This document shows, piece by piece, positions 40,540 to 52,440 of a stretch of 64,000 nt of DNA. The notes under the pieces were generated by a model, which was given only the letters and a program-made list of their open reading frames with translations, was not told where the DNA came from and ran no database searches. Numbering within the stretch: the first letter of the stretch is position 1; every line of letters starts with the position of its first letter. The DNA is from Pohlia nutans (Eukaryota; Streptophyta; Bryopsida; Bryales; Mniaceae): positions 9,054,501-9,118,500 of the forward strand of contig CM040086.1 in assembly GCA_022496805.1 (NCBI GenBank), in the 5' to 3' direction. A program made the position numbers and the translations under genes.

Positions 40540-41531
40540 CAGTGGGGTGACACCGAAATTGTCCCCTTGTGCAATTCCAGAGAAAAGTGCCCACACTGCT
40601 GCCAACTTTGAGACCCTCTCGAGCGCTGGAAAATTGTTATTTATACATGAAATTTTAAACACAAAATCATTGTTATGTTGACAACATGTGTACCAAATTT
40701 CAAAGCTAGAAGATTGATACAAAAAAAGATATTCAAGATTTACTAACAAGGGGTAGATGTAAGAAATGTTTCAAAGCTGCCAACTTTGACACCCTCCCAA
40801 GGATTGAAGAATTTTTTTTTTCGCATGGGATTTTGGGAGTTGGAACATCTTTATGTTGTTTACACATTTGAAAAAATTCAAGTCCAAAAGACCCACAAAA
40901 AAATGATATTCCAAATCTACCAACAGGTGTAGTTGTGAGAAACAAAGTTGCTTCACAACTACGTTGGTAGATATAGAATAACTATTTTTGTGTGTATCTT
41001 TTGGCCTTGAAAATTTTCATACATGTGATCAACATCATAAAGATCATGTGACAAAAATTTCATATTGAAATAACAAATTCTCAGCCCTACGGAGGCTGTC
41101 AAAGTTGGAAGTTGTGAAGCAACTTTGTTTCTCACAACTACACCTTTTGGTAGATTTGGAATATCATATTTTTCGTGGGTCTTTTGGACTTGAATTTTTT
41201 CACATGTGTAAACAACATAAAGATGTTCCTACTCCCAAAATCCCATGCGAAAAAAAAATTTCTTCAATCCTTGGGAGGGTGTCAAAAGTTGGCAACTGTG
41301 AAACATTTCTTACAGCTACCCCTTGTTAGTAAATCTTGAATATCTTTTTTTGTATCAATCTTCTAGCTTTGAAATTTGGTACACATGTTGTCAACATAAC
41401 AATGATTTTGTTTTTAAAATTTCATGTAAAAATAACAATTTTCGAGCGCTCGGGAGGGTGTCAAAGTTGGCAGGAGTGTGGGTACTTTCCCTGGAATTGC
41501 ACAAGGGGACATTTTCGGTGTCACCCCACTG
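40540..41531. mobile_element. Foldback (long inverted repeat) transposon of Tc1/mariner type
   Basis: 992 bp flanked by TA (40538-40539, 41532-41533). Ends CAGTGGGGTGACACCGAAA and its complement. Arms of about 420 bp (40540-40962, 41110-41531) are near-identical inverted repeats around a spacer of about 150 bp. Each arm holds two diverged sub-repeats sharing CTGCCAACTTTGA-ACCCTC. TA duplication with CAGTG ends is typical of Tc1/mariner elements. It is inserted in another TTAA-type element: its flanks (GGCGTACAATG and CATATTTCATATATG) continue into family F-like sequence. The mirrored ORFs in the arms are by-products of the palindrome. Confidence 0.85.
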
Positions 41532-41987
41532 TACATATTTCATATATGTTTTCTCATTTGTCATGCACTTTTTGAAATGTTGATTTTTTACCGAAACTTT
41601 TATGGGAAGGTCACTTCATACATGTGTGATCTGATATAATTTGTGAAACTTTTATGCCTCCTTTCATGCCACATTGTACTGCCAAACTTTTTGAAGATTG
41701 TTGTGGGAGGTTAAGATCTTCCCTACATGTCACATATGAGTTTCTTGGTAGGATGGATGACTAAGAACATAAATTTTGTGATGTTTGTGTGGTTTTAGTG
41801 AAGTTTAAAATGTATATTTAATCATAGAATTGTAGTATTTTTTTCAAGCAATAAATTCTTTTACTATTATTGTTTATGTTTTCATTTAATAAAGTTAAAT
41901 TGTATGACATTTCCTAAAAATTAAAATACGTTAAATTTGAACAAAACATGCAATAATTATGCATTTTTAAAGTTTGGAATGTTTTAA

Positions 41988-42527
41988 CCCTTTAAGGTCT
42001 TAATTCAACGCTGTTTTCAAAGAAACGTTATAAAATGTTAGATGAATACCAAAAATTGACTTGATGTACAAAGCAAAGTTGTAAATGTCAACGTGAAGAT
42101 CACATCTATACGGTTGGATTTATCATGTTTTTTATTAAGTATTTTTAATTATTTTTGCAAGGTTTTCTCTTGAAATTTGATTAAAAATCCCACATTAACA
42201 CCAAAAAAATTTAAAATATTGTAATGAAATTGGAATAACATGCTCTATGAGATGGTATGGTTTCCATTATTTGATTCTACTTATTTTAGAAAATCATGTT
42301 TTAGGTCTCACTTTTTGAACTAAGAATGAAACTTGACATAAACCAATTGTGTGATTTTTCCAAAAATCATAATAACCCACTTTAATTATCCAAACCGCAC
42401 AATAGATAGTAAACTTGCACAAGAACCAAGAGAAAATTATTTGGATGAAAACCGTTCAATTTGGATGAGAATCCAATAACTTGAATTTGTCCATCGTCCA
42501 GATATTGGACGCAGGAGCGTTCAAGGG
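41988..42527. mobile_element. TTAA-flanked element, family B (copy 4)
   Basis: 540 bp between TTAA 41984-41987 and 42528-42531. Ends CCCTTTAAGGTC and GAGCGTTCAAGGG. Uninterrupted, so it approximates the unit length of family B. Confidence 0.8.
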
Positions 42528-42531
42528 TTAA

Positions 42532-43005
42532 AGTTTAAAAAAATCACTTAATTTGTTTTATCCTTGGAGTGCAACATGCAATTTGACTATTAAGTTATTT
42601 TGAAAAATCAAGTCTATATATCATTCAAAAAAATATGAAATTCACAAAAAATGAATGTATAATGTAGATGATACTGATGAATGAAGTTTTCTTATAATTT
42701 TCCATTTGTTTTTTTCCTGGATTGCAACAAAAAAATTTGTTTTCTAATTATATTAGTTTTATTGAAAACACACCACGCTATTCTCTCTCTTATGTCAATT
42801 ATGGAAATATGAAATTTGAAAAAACTCGATGTATATTGTGAAAGATATAGATAGATGAAATTTCCTTATGTACACTAATTAATGCGGTAAAACACACTAG
42901 GGCTACGGATGAATATAACATGTTTGAATGAACGAATGAATGAATGAATTACATTAAATGAAGAATATTGACTTCTCTTCACTCACACATCTTAATCTAA
43001 TTTTC
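42532..43005. other. AT-rich intergenic DNA
   Basis: Nothing recognised. Confidence 0.4.
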
Positions 43006-43009
43006 CTAC

Positions 43010-43345
43010 GCACACAATTCTTTTTCGCACACACGACTCTTCTCCACACCTACACGAACACGCATTTTCTTCACACATACACAACTCATCTCCACACCTA
43101 TACAAACACGCATTTTCTTCACACGTACACAACTCTTCGGCTAGGATGTTGTATTGGGATCCTCCCGTGTATTATCTCGTGTAGAATGTAACCCGCGGGT
43201 ACATTTGCCGAGGTGAGCCTGTCCCGATACTACATGTGTCCCCAACTCTTCACCACACCCACACAAACATGCATTTTCTTCACACAAACAACACTACTTC
43301 ACTCATATACACTCTCTTCATCCATACACACTTTTCTTCATACAC
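43010..43345. repeat. CA-rich minisatellite, about 39-bp units
   Basis: Repeats of CACACCTA-AC-AACACGCATTTTC and TTCACACATACACAACTC, decaying to the right. It gives a Thr/His-rich ORF in one frame that has no gene-like features. Interrupted by the 105-bp insertion at 43139-43243. Confidence 0.75.
43139..43243. mobile_element. 105-bp MITE with an 8-bp target duplication (hAT-like)
   Basis: Flanked on both sides by AACTCTTC (43131-43138, 43244-43251). Imperfect inverted ends (left GGCTAGGATGTTGTATTGGGA, right complement GGGGACACATGTAGTATCGGGA in spaced match). Eight-base duplications are typical of hAT elements. GC-rich inside an A/C/T-only minisatellite. Confidence 0.65.
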
Positions 43346-43389
43346 GCACTTCAACCTTTTATTTACACATAAATGTCTCATTTTAATAT

Positions 43390-43680
43390 AAAGAGTACAA
43401 AAGCTCTACGATTTTTTAAGAAATTTTCTAAGAACTCAAAGTTTATCTTCAACCTATACAAAAGGGGTTTTTTTTTTTTTTTTTTCCTTCTTCAATTACT
43501 ATCTAGTTAAAATGGTAAATAATCATCAACTCATTTCAGTCTATTACTTCATGTTCCATTTTTACCCTTGAGGGCATTTATTTTATTTAAAATTCAAAAG
43601 AAGTTAAATTAGTTACGACTTAAAGTAATTTTTACTCGATCACAAATTAAACTGTTAATCTTCACAAAATTGCCTTTTTA
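43390..43680. repeat. Dispersed repeat G, left part
   Basis: Matches 58690-58960 in the same orientation (AAAAGCTCTAC, TTTATCTTCAACCTATA, AATCATCAACTCATTTCA, AATTCAAAAGAAG-TAAATTAG). Class unknown. Confidence 0.65.
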
Positions 43681-44351
43681 GGTAAATTTTTTTATTAACA
43701 TAACTATTGTAGATTTAATCGTATTAATAGAATGTAAAATAAAATTATTAGTATAACATTACCGTGATAGCAATCCCAAATTTAACCATATGAATAGAAT
43801 TTAAATTCATAACCTACAACTTTAATTCCATATTGAAGTTCAAAATATCCTTCTTAATTGCATTTTATAATGCATCATTGCAAAACAACCAAATATTGAG
43901 AAGGTGATGACATTTAGGAGATAAGAAGAGTTTTTTAATGCAGGCTTGATTGTGGGCATATAGGCATTCTTTTTTAAGTCAATTTTAATTCTATGTAGAA
44001 CTATCAAACATTTAGTTTTCCCATTCATAGTCCATTCTAATTAAGTTTTTAATTTTTTAATTTTCTTAAATTTTATAATTAAATTCATTCAATCAATCAA
44101 TTAATTAAAAAAATCCTAGATTCACTACTCAATTCTGTAACTCAAATCATTAATACTTCAAATTCAATAGTGCAAAATAAATAAAGTAAGACTATTCCAA
44201 GTGATCAAGTTTGGCAAGGTAAAAAAAATATTTTTCATCATTTCAAGTGCCCATATTTACAATCTAAAGCGTTTTGGAATAACAAGCATTTGAGAGGATG
44301 TAAAATAACTTCAATTGAGTCAGGCAAGGAGGATTGGATAGTTGAATTCCA
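43681..44351. other. AT-rich intergenic DNA
   Basis: Nothing recognised except traces of the TTAA family interior near 43850-43900 (TTGCATTTTATAATGCATC), so a decayed family F fragment may lie here. Confidence 0.4.
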
Positions 44352-45231
44352 GTGACGACGAAAGTCGGAGCTGGTTTAGTCGGAACTGAATGGTACGTTC
44401 GTCGTCAGGGCAATTCCATGGAATTGGTCATGATGACGAAATTTCGTTTCGTCTCCATGACCATTCCAAGGCCATCTCCACGACTGTTCCGGGTCGAGGC
44501 AACTGGACCTCCGCGCCGCACCTCGTCGCCGTTGCGCCTGCCCTCTCAACCGCAGCGCTTCTCCGCAGCGTCCGGCCCGAGCCGCTGGACTTGTGGGGCT
44601 TTCCCACGGCCGCGCTTGAATGCAGCGCTTCGAACCAACTCCGGAGCATTGGGAAGCAGCGAATTAGGGTTTTCGGCATTCACAAAGATATCCCCTCTGT
44701 TTCTGCGATCCGAATCCGTTTCTAGGCACGCGCGTGGTCTGGACGTGGTCACGTAGGCGGGGCGGGGCGACAGCGTGAACGCCGTGGAGCGCGTGATCGC
44801 CGCATTGGGCTACCTCCTGCCCCTGTTCGATGGCATTCAGTACGGGCGCTACTTCTTCCTGCAGTTCCCGTGACCGAGTGTCTCATAGCGCCGCTGTTCC
44901 CGCTGCTGTCGACGTACTAGAGCCTCCCGTTCTCCAATTTCATCGCCTACTTCGGGCTCTACTTGGCCGTGGTCCGAAACCCTAATTTCAGCCGCTACGT
45001 GCGCTTCAACGCCATGCAGGCCGTGGTGTTGGACGTGCTGCTCATCTTCCCCACCCTCGTGGAACGCACGTTCACGCCTCGTGGCGGAATTGGCTTCGAG
45101 CTCCTCGTCGTCTTTTACAACTCTGTGTTCTTGTTCTTGGTCGCCTGCTTCGTCTTTGGTATAGTGTCGTGTCTTCTTGGTAAGACCCCCAGGCTGCCCT
45201 TAGTTGCGGAGGCTGCAGACCAACAAGTGTA
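44352..45231 (+). pseudogene. TIC20-II-like chloroplast import protein, intronless pseudogene
   Basis: TIC20 proteins are four-span membrane proteins of the inner chloroplast envelope import channel. The C-terminal part (44963-45231) is well conserved: VVRNPNFSRYVRFNAMQ, VLDVLLIFP and TPRLPLVAEAADQQV. Upstream, LGYLLPLFDGIQYGRYFF is recognisable in another frame. Lesions: in-frame TAG at 44754, a frameshift near 44871, and a TAG at 44918 where the family has a Gln codon. The 5' part is Ser/Arg-rich like a transit peptide. No introns, and GC far above the surroundings; an old retrocopy is likely, though no poly(A) tail or target duplication is seen. Confidence 0.8.
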
Positions 45232-46237
45232 GAGCTTCCAATTCCTTGTAGTAAAATTTCCATTCACTCCTACTTGTGTACAGTACAAGGCCTTGGTTTC
45301 TTCCTTGGTCATTCTGAAGTGATCAACTTGATGAGCGGATTTCACTGTCAGCCATGACTTTGTGTAAGTGAGGTCTCTTCTTTTGGTCCCAAGTAGGCAG
45401 ATTAGGCAGAGGGAAAGTCCATGAACGACACATGCTATAGACACTTGTTCACATTTATTTAGTTGTTTTGCAATAAGTTTGCCATTGGTATTCTTGTGGT
45501 TATACGATCAAACTTTTGTTGTCAATAGTTTGCACTCGTGTACAGATACTTGAATACTTTGAACCTTGTATTCAATTAGCTGAATTTACATGGAGTAGTT
45601 TGTGCACATGGTGATCACTTTTGCAACAAGTTCTATCAGCTTGTCAAGTTGTTATGTGTTGGTGCTCTCAGCTATTGCCATTCATCATTCATTGGATATG
45701 TGCTGATGCTCTCAGCTATTCCCATTCATGGCTGAGTTGGAATAACAGCTAGGAGTTGATTTATCACCCCAGAGAGTCATTGTCAAGCTTTTCAGTTTGT
45801 AATGGCGACTGTTTCCAGATTATGGGGAACGGTTTTCTGAATGACCTCAATTGATGTGCAGGGTAGACCACTCCACTCACCAATGCATGAGTAGGCTTAC
45901 TGTGTATAAGGATGAAATGCTGAGTTTCCCTTGTCATGGGAATACATTGGTGGGGCCATGAGATGAAATGGCTCAACATACTGTATGTAAAGAATTCAGA
46001 AAATGAGGTGAGTTTAGTAGGCCTTGTTTCAAAGGTGATCACCATGTATATTAACTTGTCTTAATTGAATACAAGGTTCAAATGCGCATACTATCCATGA
46101 CACAGCCTACAGAATCATACGAACATTACTTGTCCAATCATACATACACTGGTACCAGTTTGCAGATAACATAGGGTTTATGAGCCCTTTACATCAGTTC
46201 AATATAATTACGTATAGAAGGAAAGTATTTTTACACT
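45232..46237. other. Intergenic DNA downstream of the TIC20-like pseudogene
   Basis: No gene seen. A 40-base sequence around GTGCTCTCAGCTATTGCCATTCAT is repeated within about 60 bp at 45660-45730. Confidence 0.45.
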
Positions 46238-46255
46238 TTAACCCTTAACCCTTAA

Positions 46256-46646
46256 CCCCTAAACGTCCCATGGGCATAAACGTCCCATGGGGATAGTATA
46301 TACGTTGTTGTATATATGAAATTTGTTGGCTTTGACTATAGGGAAGAGGCATTGCGGGGACACTCGTTTTTTTTGGTTAAATGCTATTGTAGCAAATATA
46401 TTCCGTCCATGATTCCATTGAAATGCACTCTCATCCTTTACTTGTTCAATTCCGATCAGAGCTCCTTGTAGCGTAGCTACTTGTTGTAAATAGAAAGTTT
46501 CAAATTGAGACCCCATTAGCTCATTAAAATCATGTCGACGTGAATTTTAATGATCTTAAACCCATATGAGGTGTGGAACTATGCCAAATACAATAGAATG
46601 TTGATGTATAATGCTGATCAAAAAGGGCTCTTCAGACCTTTAAGGG
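46256..46646. mobile_element. TTAA-flanked element, family D
   Basis: Left side has three consecutive TTAACCC units (TTAA at 46238, 46245 and 46252). The element starts CCCCTAAACGTCCC and ends CCTTTAAGGG, with TTAA 46647-46650. The interior (AAATTGAGACCCC, TAGGAGGTGTGGAAC) recurs at 61819-61990. A related segment runs on from 46651 to TTAA 46831-46834. Confidence 0.65.
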
Positions 46647-46834
46647 TTAAAGGTCCAAATTGGCCATTCTAGCCAATATTGGTCAATATTATACAGTCGT
46701 GTTTCATTATATTTGGAATGGTTCTACACCTCATATGAGTTTCATATCTAAAGTGAAGTTAAAATTCATGTCTACATGGTCTTAAAAGGTATTGGGATCT
46801 CAATTTGGAACTTTCTACTTACAACAAATGTTAA

Positions 46835-48940
46835 CCTTTAAAGGATCAAAGAGCCCTTTCCGACTAGTATTATACAACAATATTCCATTTTGTTTAACAT
46901 TGTTCCACGCCTCCTATTCATGTTTCAACTTGTGTTGAAATCTATTTCTTCTTGCTAAACTCTTTAAAATAATAATAATACTAAATAATATCAATGTCTC
47001 ATATCCGTATTTCTTATTCAGTTGGGAATGGGATAACCTTACTGTATCTGCCTTGGATGAAAAACTGAAAGATTGTTTCAATTAATGTCGTACAAAATGA
47101 TATTGTCTGTGCCTAACCCTAGAAAAGAATTGATTCTGCAAAAATCAGCCAAGGAGGTCTCCTTGAAAATCCTCCTTACCGAGCTCTAGAGTGCCTTCCT
47201 GTTGTGAAGCCCACCTGGCCAGGAAGAATAATCTTCCGTGAATGCCTAAATTTTGGATGTGATTATACGTATCATTATTTCCTGGCCTCGAAGAAAATTC
47301 TCTCATCCTTCATTCTCCCATTTCAGGGAATCATGTGACTCCCTGTGACCCTCTGATATCAAATTTCATTTTAATACGCATAAGAACTTTTGAATATGTG
47401 CAAATGAACAGTGTACAGTGATACAGTATATGAACTTTGGAAATCTATTCTTTGACGGAAGGAAGTTGATCTTTAATTGAGGGAGGCAGGCTAAGTTGAA
47501 TGTTTAATATGTTGGATGTTCTTCCTACTGCTGCGGTTAGGGTTGCATGCAAGTGCTTCCATTCAGATGCATGGTTGAGGCTCCTTGATTGTGATGGAAG
47601 CATTACGGTGTCGAACCTCTGTTTTTCTAATGCAAGCGGAGATGAATAATCTCCAGAGTCGAGTCAAGAATAATTTCAGCATGACCAGTTCTGTGGACGA
47701 TGAATGTGCTGCCAAGGATTAATCAAACTTTGGTGTGGAGAGATATGCTTTCTCAAGGTAGGCCAGGGATTTCTTTTGTCAAAATTCTACACAAATTAGC
47801 TTTTCATGGCTTTGATCATTGACTGTCATCAGATTGTCATTCCTGCTTTGGGAATCAGGGGGTGGGGATGTTGTTGAATGGGGAAATTTGTCTTTGTGCA
47901 CTTCCTCTAGAAAATGGGCACTTTTCATTCCATCGATCATGTCACTTTTCAAACACTGTCTGTCTTTGGTGAGCCTCAACAATACCAGTTCTTTGTGCAA
48001 CAAGATCACCAAAGTTCCAACAGTTGCTGAATGCGTCTTGGAACCAGATGACCAAGTTGTTCTTAACTGAACATAATAAAGTAGGATCCAACATGTTTTT
48101 CATGTGTGGGAACCTTCCTGTTGACGACCTGTTGTTTTGGAAGTGTTGACTCCGGAAACTCAACGCTTCAGGGTTCACCATTTAAAATAGTGGAATGTTG
48201 TGATGCAGTTTTGTTTTACTGAAAGGATGAATATTCAGGTCAGCAATTTTGGAGAGCTTTATGTAACGTCACATTGTATGAGATCAATCTGGGAGATGCA
48301 TGATTCCCTGCAAGTGAATAAATACTAAGTGATGAACACATAGGAGCAGGAATGCAAATATTGTATGAGAACCAACTAAATTGTCAAGGCTATGAAGAAC
48401 ATTCTTATGTCACATTATATAAAAGAACAAAATATACAACCAATTGTCTCCAACATTAATTTATAAATGGAAACCATTGGATACTCGCTCTCATTCAACC
48501 AAATAACATCCATTATCAAGCAATAATATATGATTCCAATAAACCCCAAAACTCATTGTTGCCACTTGATTAAGCTTACAAACTCCAACAACTCATGCCT
48601 TCTATATAATTCCACTATAAATACGCAAACGATTTACAACAACCAGATAGTTCATTATATGGAGTGTTTGCACTAGTTTATGGGTAATTGACATTGCATT
48701 TTAAAAAAATCCTGAAACATCAATACATTATTTTGGATATGAGACATCATCTAAGAAATTGCATCACACAATCTAAATTGATGCCATTTCCAAAACAAAA
48801 TATGATGCTTTAATATGTTTTAATATTACATTCACAATATCATACAATTCCACATATTAAAAAAATCTAATTTTTACTTTCCAATTAATTTACTATATCA
48901 ATCGTCACTGGTATTGCGGAGAGCAGCGGAGCCCTAGTTA
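46835..48940. other. Intergenic DNA
   Basis: No gene recognised. ORFs of up to about 80 codons near 47780-48180 overlap on both strands and have no domains or splice context. Confidence 0.45.
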
Positions 48941-48949
48941 TTTTATTAG

Positions 48950-49090
48950 TATTTACAATATAGCGGCATTGTACAGAAAAGTTATGGTCCAACAAGGGCT
49001 AAAGAATGTTACGTCAAAGAACACATCAAAGTGACTGCTTTCTTGCTTGTATTCGAATGCAATTGATGGTAATCTTCACCTTTCAAACGC
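48950..49090. repeat. Dispersed repeat G, right part
   Basis: Matches 58955-59085 (TAGCGGCATTGTA-AGAAAAG, AACACATCAAAGTGACT, TTTCTTGCTTGTATT, ATTGATGGT-ATCTTCACCTTT). With 43390-43680 it covers the two halves of the copy at 58690-59085. Confidence 0.65.
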
Positions 49091-49773
49091 CAATTCTAAT
49101 ATCATTTTTTTATTTTATTTTTGAGTCAAATGGAGCGTTTATTCCATTAATGAACGAAACAAAAGCGCCGCTGCAAAACCGAGCAAGCCCAAGACAGAGC
49201 CAACTGGCGATTACCAATTTTTTTGATTTTTACCTCAATACCACAAAGACCAACAACCTGACTACCTAAAGACGCCACAGACTGGTCGCCTTTAAGTCCA
49301 TCTAATCTCGTCCTGCTGAAAAGAGTATCAGGCTCAAGTCATTGTCCCACTATCTCATCCAGATGGCCGGATAGTAACGCTACCATCCTCACACGTTTTG
49401 CAAAAAAAAATCCAAAAAATCCAGTTGTGAAAAACTCCTGAAAATTAATACCATAATCCCTGTGTACTGGGCTGTGCCACTCGGTCGACAGATGTCACGA
49501 AATCCAGGAAATCTGTCTCAAGCCAAGTTGACGCTGGAAATCGTATTGCAAAGCCGGTCCAAGCTTATACGAGCTTCCGACCGACACCCAAGGATACACA
49601 ATTTTGGCGTGCAAATGCACCATCTTTTTGCGATGGAAATCATCTACGCTAAAACCATCTACCCCTGCCGTCTTATTCTGAAGAATCATGTACACAAAAA
49701 TCATACTAAGAGAAAACCACTCAATACTACATGGGCAACGACCATTCCTTATATCAGGGGCGTCCCACATAAC

Positions 49774-51387
49774 TTATATGGCAGGTTGCAGCCACTGCTT
49801 GCCGTCAATGAAAGAGATGCTGCTGAAGGGAGCGGCCTGGCTCGCGGTCAAAGACTTGGACCAACTCACACGCCCGTTGCGGTTGGCGCCGGGGCCAGTG
49901 CACTGGAACTCGGCGTAGTACACCGTCTTCTCACGCGCCGGGATGCCCCAGTCGAACCACCCGGCGGGAGTGATGATGTTGGCGATGTTGCACTGGTAGA
50001 ACACCACGCGCGAGTACGCGCCCCACGCGCGGCCCAAATAGATCGACCCCGTCCCCCCGATGGAGCACTGGTAGAAAACGAACCCTGTCGCCGTGTTGCT
50101 GAGCCGGTTCTGCGCCGTCACGGACCCGCTGGTACCCTTCGCGATGGACGTGAGCGTGCAGTATTGGTAGAACGATTGCCCGTTGCCAAAGATCCAGTCG
50201 ATGGATCCCACGATCTGACAGCTGCGGAAGTAGTGTCGGCCCGTCTTGTCGTACAGGGTATCCTGCGCTCCCAGGAAGCCGCATCGGTAGAACGCGCCCT
50301 GGTCACCCTGGATACGCAGAGCCACCGCTTGCGCGCCGACGGCACCACCGGCAGGAGCAGGGGCAGAGTTCTGCAATCGGACCAGAACATTGAATCAGTG
50401 CACTGTGAGTTCCAAGCTTCTGTGGCCATGTTGGTTAAACTCGCGTATAATAGAACACCAAAATATATCGTGACGTTAAGGTTCTGAGAGCTCTGAAAAC
50501 TAGATCTGAGGTTTGATTAATAATGATTCTGAAATTATGCACCATTTTAAGGTTACGCCTCGCGTCTGACCCAAGCACTTTGCATGTTTCTTGAAGTAAA
50601 TTCAGACCTGCTGATTGCTGTTCTGAAGTTTCCTGAACCTATGTAAGAATCGATACACAAAAATGCTCGATGGAGGAAATATCAATCCAAACAGATCGAT
50701 CTACTTACCACGAAGGTACAGTCGGAAGCAATGAAGCCCAAGGACTCAATGGCTACGGAAGCACTCTTCGACGTTCCTCCCGCCTTCGCGGCGGTATCGC
50801 CCCATGTGATGATAGTCTTCCTGCTCTGGCACTTGAAGTAGATGTAAGGCTTCTTGGCTGGGAGCAGTAGCTTCTGCCTGCACCGTCATTCAGCGAGGGG
50901 AAAAACCCATAGTTGTCAAAAAGGGAGCCAACCGACAAGGAGACACACTGTATAACCAAATGGTCATGATATTAGACCCGAGTACTTACACTGTGGAATT
51001 AATTCAAGAGGCAATTACAAATAAGCTATTATTTGATTAGTACCTGTAAGTACCGTCAAGGATCTTGATGATGATCCTCTTCGTGTTGCCGTTGGCAATA
51101 GAGTTGACGGCAGCCTGAATGGTCTTGAAGTTGCCCGAGCCCTTGCTGTCCACGGTGATGGTGTAGCCGATGGCAGGAAATACCGAGGACGTCGTAACTG
51201 TACTGTCAGTGGACTCGGTACGTACGCTGTTTTGTCGGTCTTTTTCCCAGGTGATGTAGCATTCCCACGAGCAGTTATGGGTAGCAGGTGCGGTGCAGTT
51301 GCAATCCTGAGCAGTCACAGCTGAGACCGCACACGCCGCTGCCACCAAAACCATCAACAAAGCAACGCCATTGCGAAGGACAGCCAT
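49774..51387 (-). CDS. Secreted pectinesterase (pectin methylesterase, PRO-less type)
   Basis: Removes methyl esters from cell-wall homogalacturonan. Minus-strand exons 51387-51044, 50877-50709 and 50370-49774 total 1110 nt, 369 residues, with consistent phases. The N-terminus (MAVLRNGVALLMVLVAAACA) is a signal peptide. No PMEI pro-domain is present, only a short Cys-rich stretch before the catalytic domain (ITVDSKGSGNFKTIQAAV). Active-site motifs: QAVALR, the QDTLYD aspartate, GSIDWIFGNG (usual form DFIFGN) and LGRAW (usual LGRPW) with the arginine kept. Trp replaces Phe after the second catalytic Asp. Ends with a Trp/Pro-rich segment and TGA at 49774. Probably functional. Confidence 0.92.
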
Positions 51388-51837
51388 TTCGGCTCCCTGA
51401 TCGAACAGAACAAAATCACAATGTGGCACAGGGGTGCCGGTTCTAGATTGGAAAGTAACACTGTAAACGTCGTGCGTAAGGTCGATGGCCCTGGAGCTTG
51501 GAGATCCCAACTACCCTCGCACTGGAGGGAGACTGACAGAAGCGGAGACATGAGGAACTAGGGGACCGCGGAGGGCTTATAACAGCTGCAGGACGGCACT
51601 ACAGTCCGCGTGAAGCAAGACAGCGATGCAACGAGATCCATCTGATGAAAGAGGCGGCAACCCTGGGACGCTGCTTCTCAAGTTTGGAGTTCCGCTAAGT
51701 TTGGCAGGAATCGGTACCTTCGGCGATCGTCACCCAAGCTGGATTACGTTCCTTAGTTTTTTAATTTGCTTTGGAGCTTCATTGTAGGGAGTCACGCCGC
51801 ATGAACTAAGTTACAGCGGGCGACCTTAGGGCCGCTT

Positions 51838-51961
51838 CACACTATGGTCGTTCAGTGGGATTGAGTGACCAAACGTTTGTTGTGAGTCCAAAGAAATGGG
51901 CTGAAAATATAGTTTTTGATTTTTTGTGGGAAAAAATCGACGGCCTTTCGACCATAGTGTG
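51838..51961. mobile_element. Short MITE upstream of the pectinesterase
   Basis: 124 bp with 13-bp perfect inverted ends CACACTATGGTCG / CGACCATAGTGTG. No clear target duplication. It may extend a few bases further. Confidence 0.55.
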
Positions 51962-52317
51962 GGTTTCCATTCTTGTCCTATCCATGTCGAAAGGGATGTC
52001 ACCTAAAACTGGTGCACATATTCATATTATATTGCTCTGGTTTTGTCATTGGTCATTTTCTTGCTGTTTGTAGCGTTGATACCCTAGATCCATTTGTTAC
52101 GCAGAAATGGCTAACGAATCTCATTGTCTTAAAGAATGACGAAACAACGTGCTCATAGTTTTAAATCTGTCTATGCAGACCTATTGGTATCTTCCGGCTA
52201 GCTGATCCTCACTGGTGGTGTCAAAATGATTCAACAATAGAGAAATTCGCAAACTCAGAGGTCCACTGGTCCAGTTATACATCTTGCATCCGGTATATTT
52301 GAGTTATCCGGAATGTC

Positions 52318-52425
52318 TAGGTCACAAGCTCATAGGGGGTGTGCCAGGCTAACATTGGGAGTCCACAAGGCTCTTGAGGGCCACGAGGTCCAAGGTTCAA
52401 ACCTTGGTGGTCACTATAATTTTGA
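52318..52425 (+). mobile_element. tRNA-like segment (possible SINE head)
   Basis: Contains a T-arm-like hairpin CCAAG-GTTCAAA-CCTTGG with B-box GGTTCAAACC near 52395, and an A-box-like AGCTCATAGGGG about 70 bases upstream. The ends do not pair into an acceptor stem, so it is not a functional tRNA. Could be a SINE remnant within the surrounding transposon. Confidence 0.35.
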
Positions 52426-52440
52426 CCTTGCGGTGCTTAA

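Noticed and set aside
40516..41583. Pairs of similar ORFs on opposite strands
   Set aside because: Mirror images caused by the foldback arms; no domain.
42958..43191. 77-codon Thr/His-rich ORF
   Set aside because: Simple translation of a CA-rich minisatellite, interrupted by a MITE.
46238..46260. Interstitial telomere
   Set aside because: Only three TTAACCC units, explained by TTAA-flanked element ends.
47779..48181. Overlapping 77-83 codon ORFs
   Set aside because: Both strands open, no recognisable motif or splice context.
52390..52425. Functional tRNA gene
   Set aside because: A T-arm is present but acceptor and anticodon stems cannot be formed.
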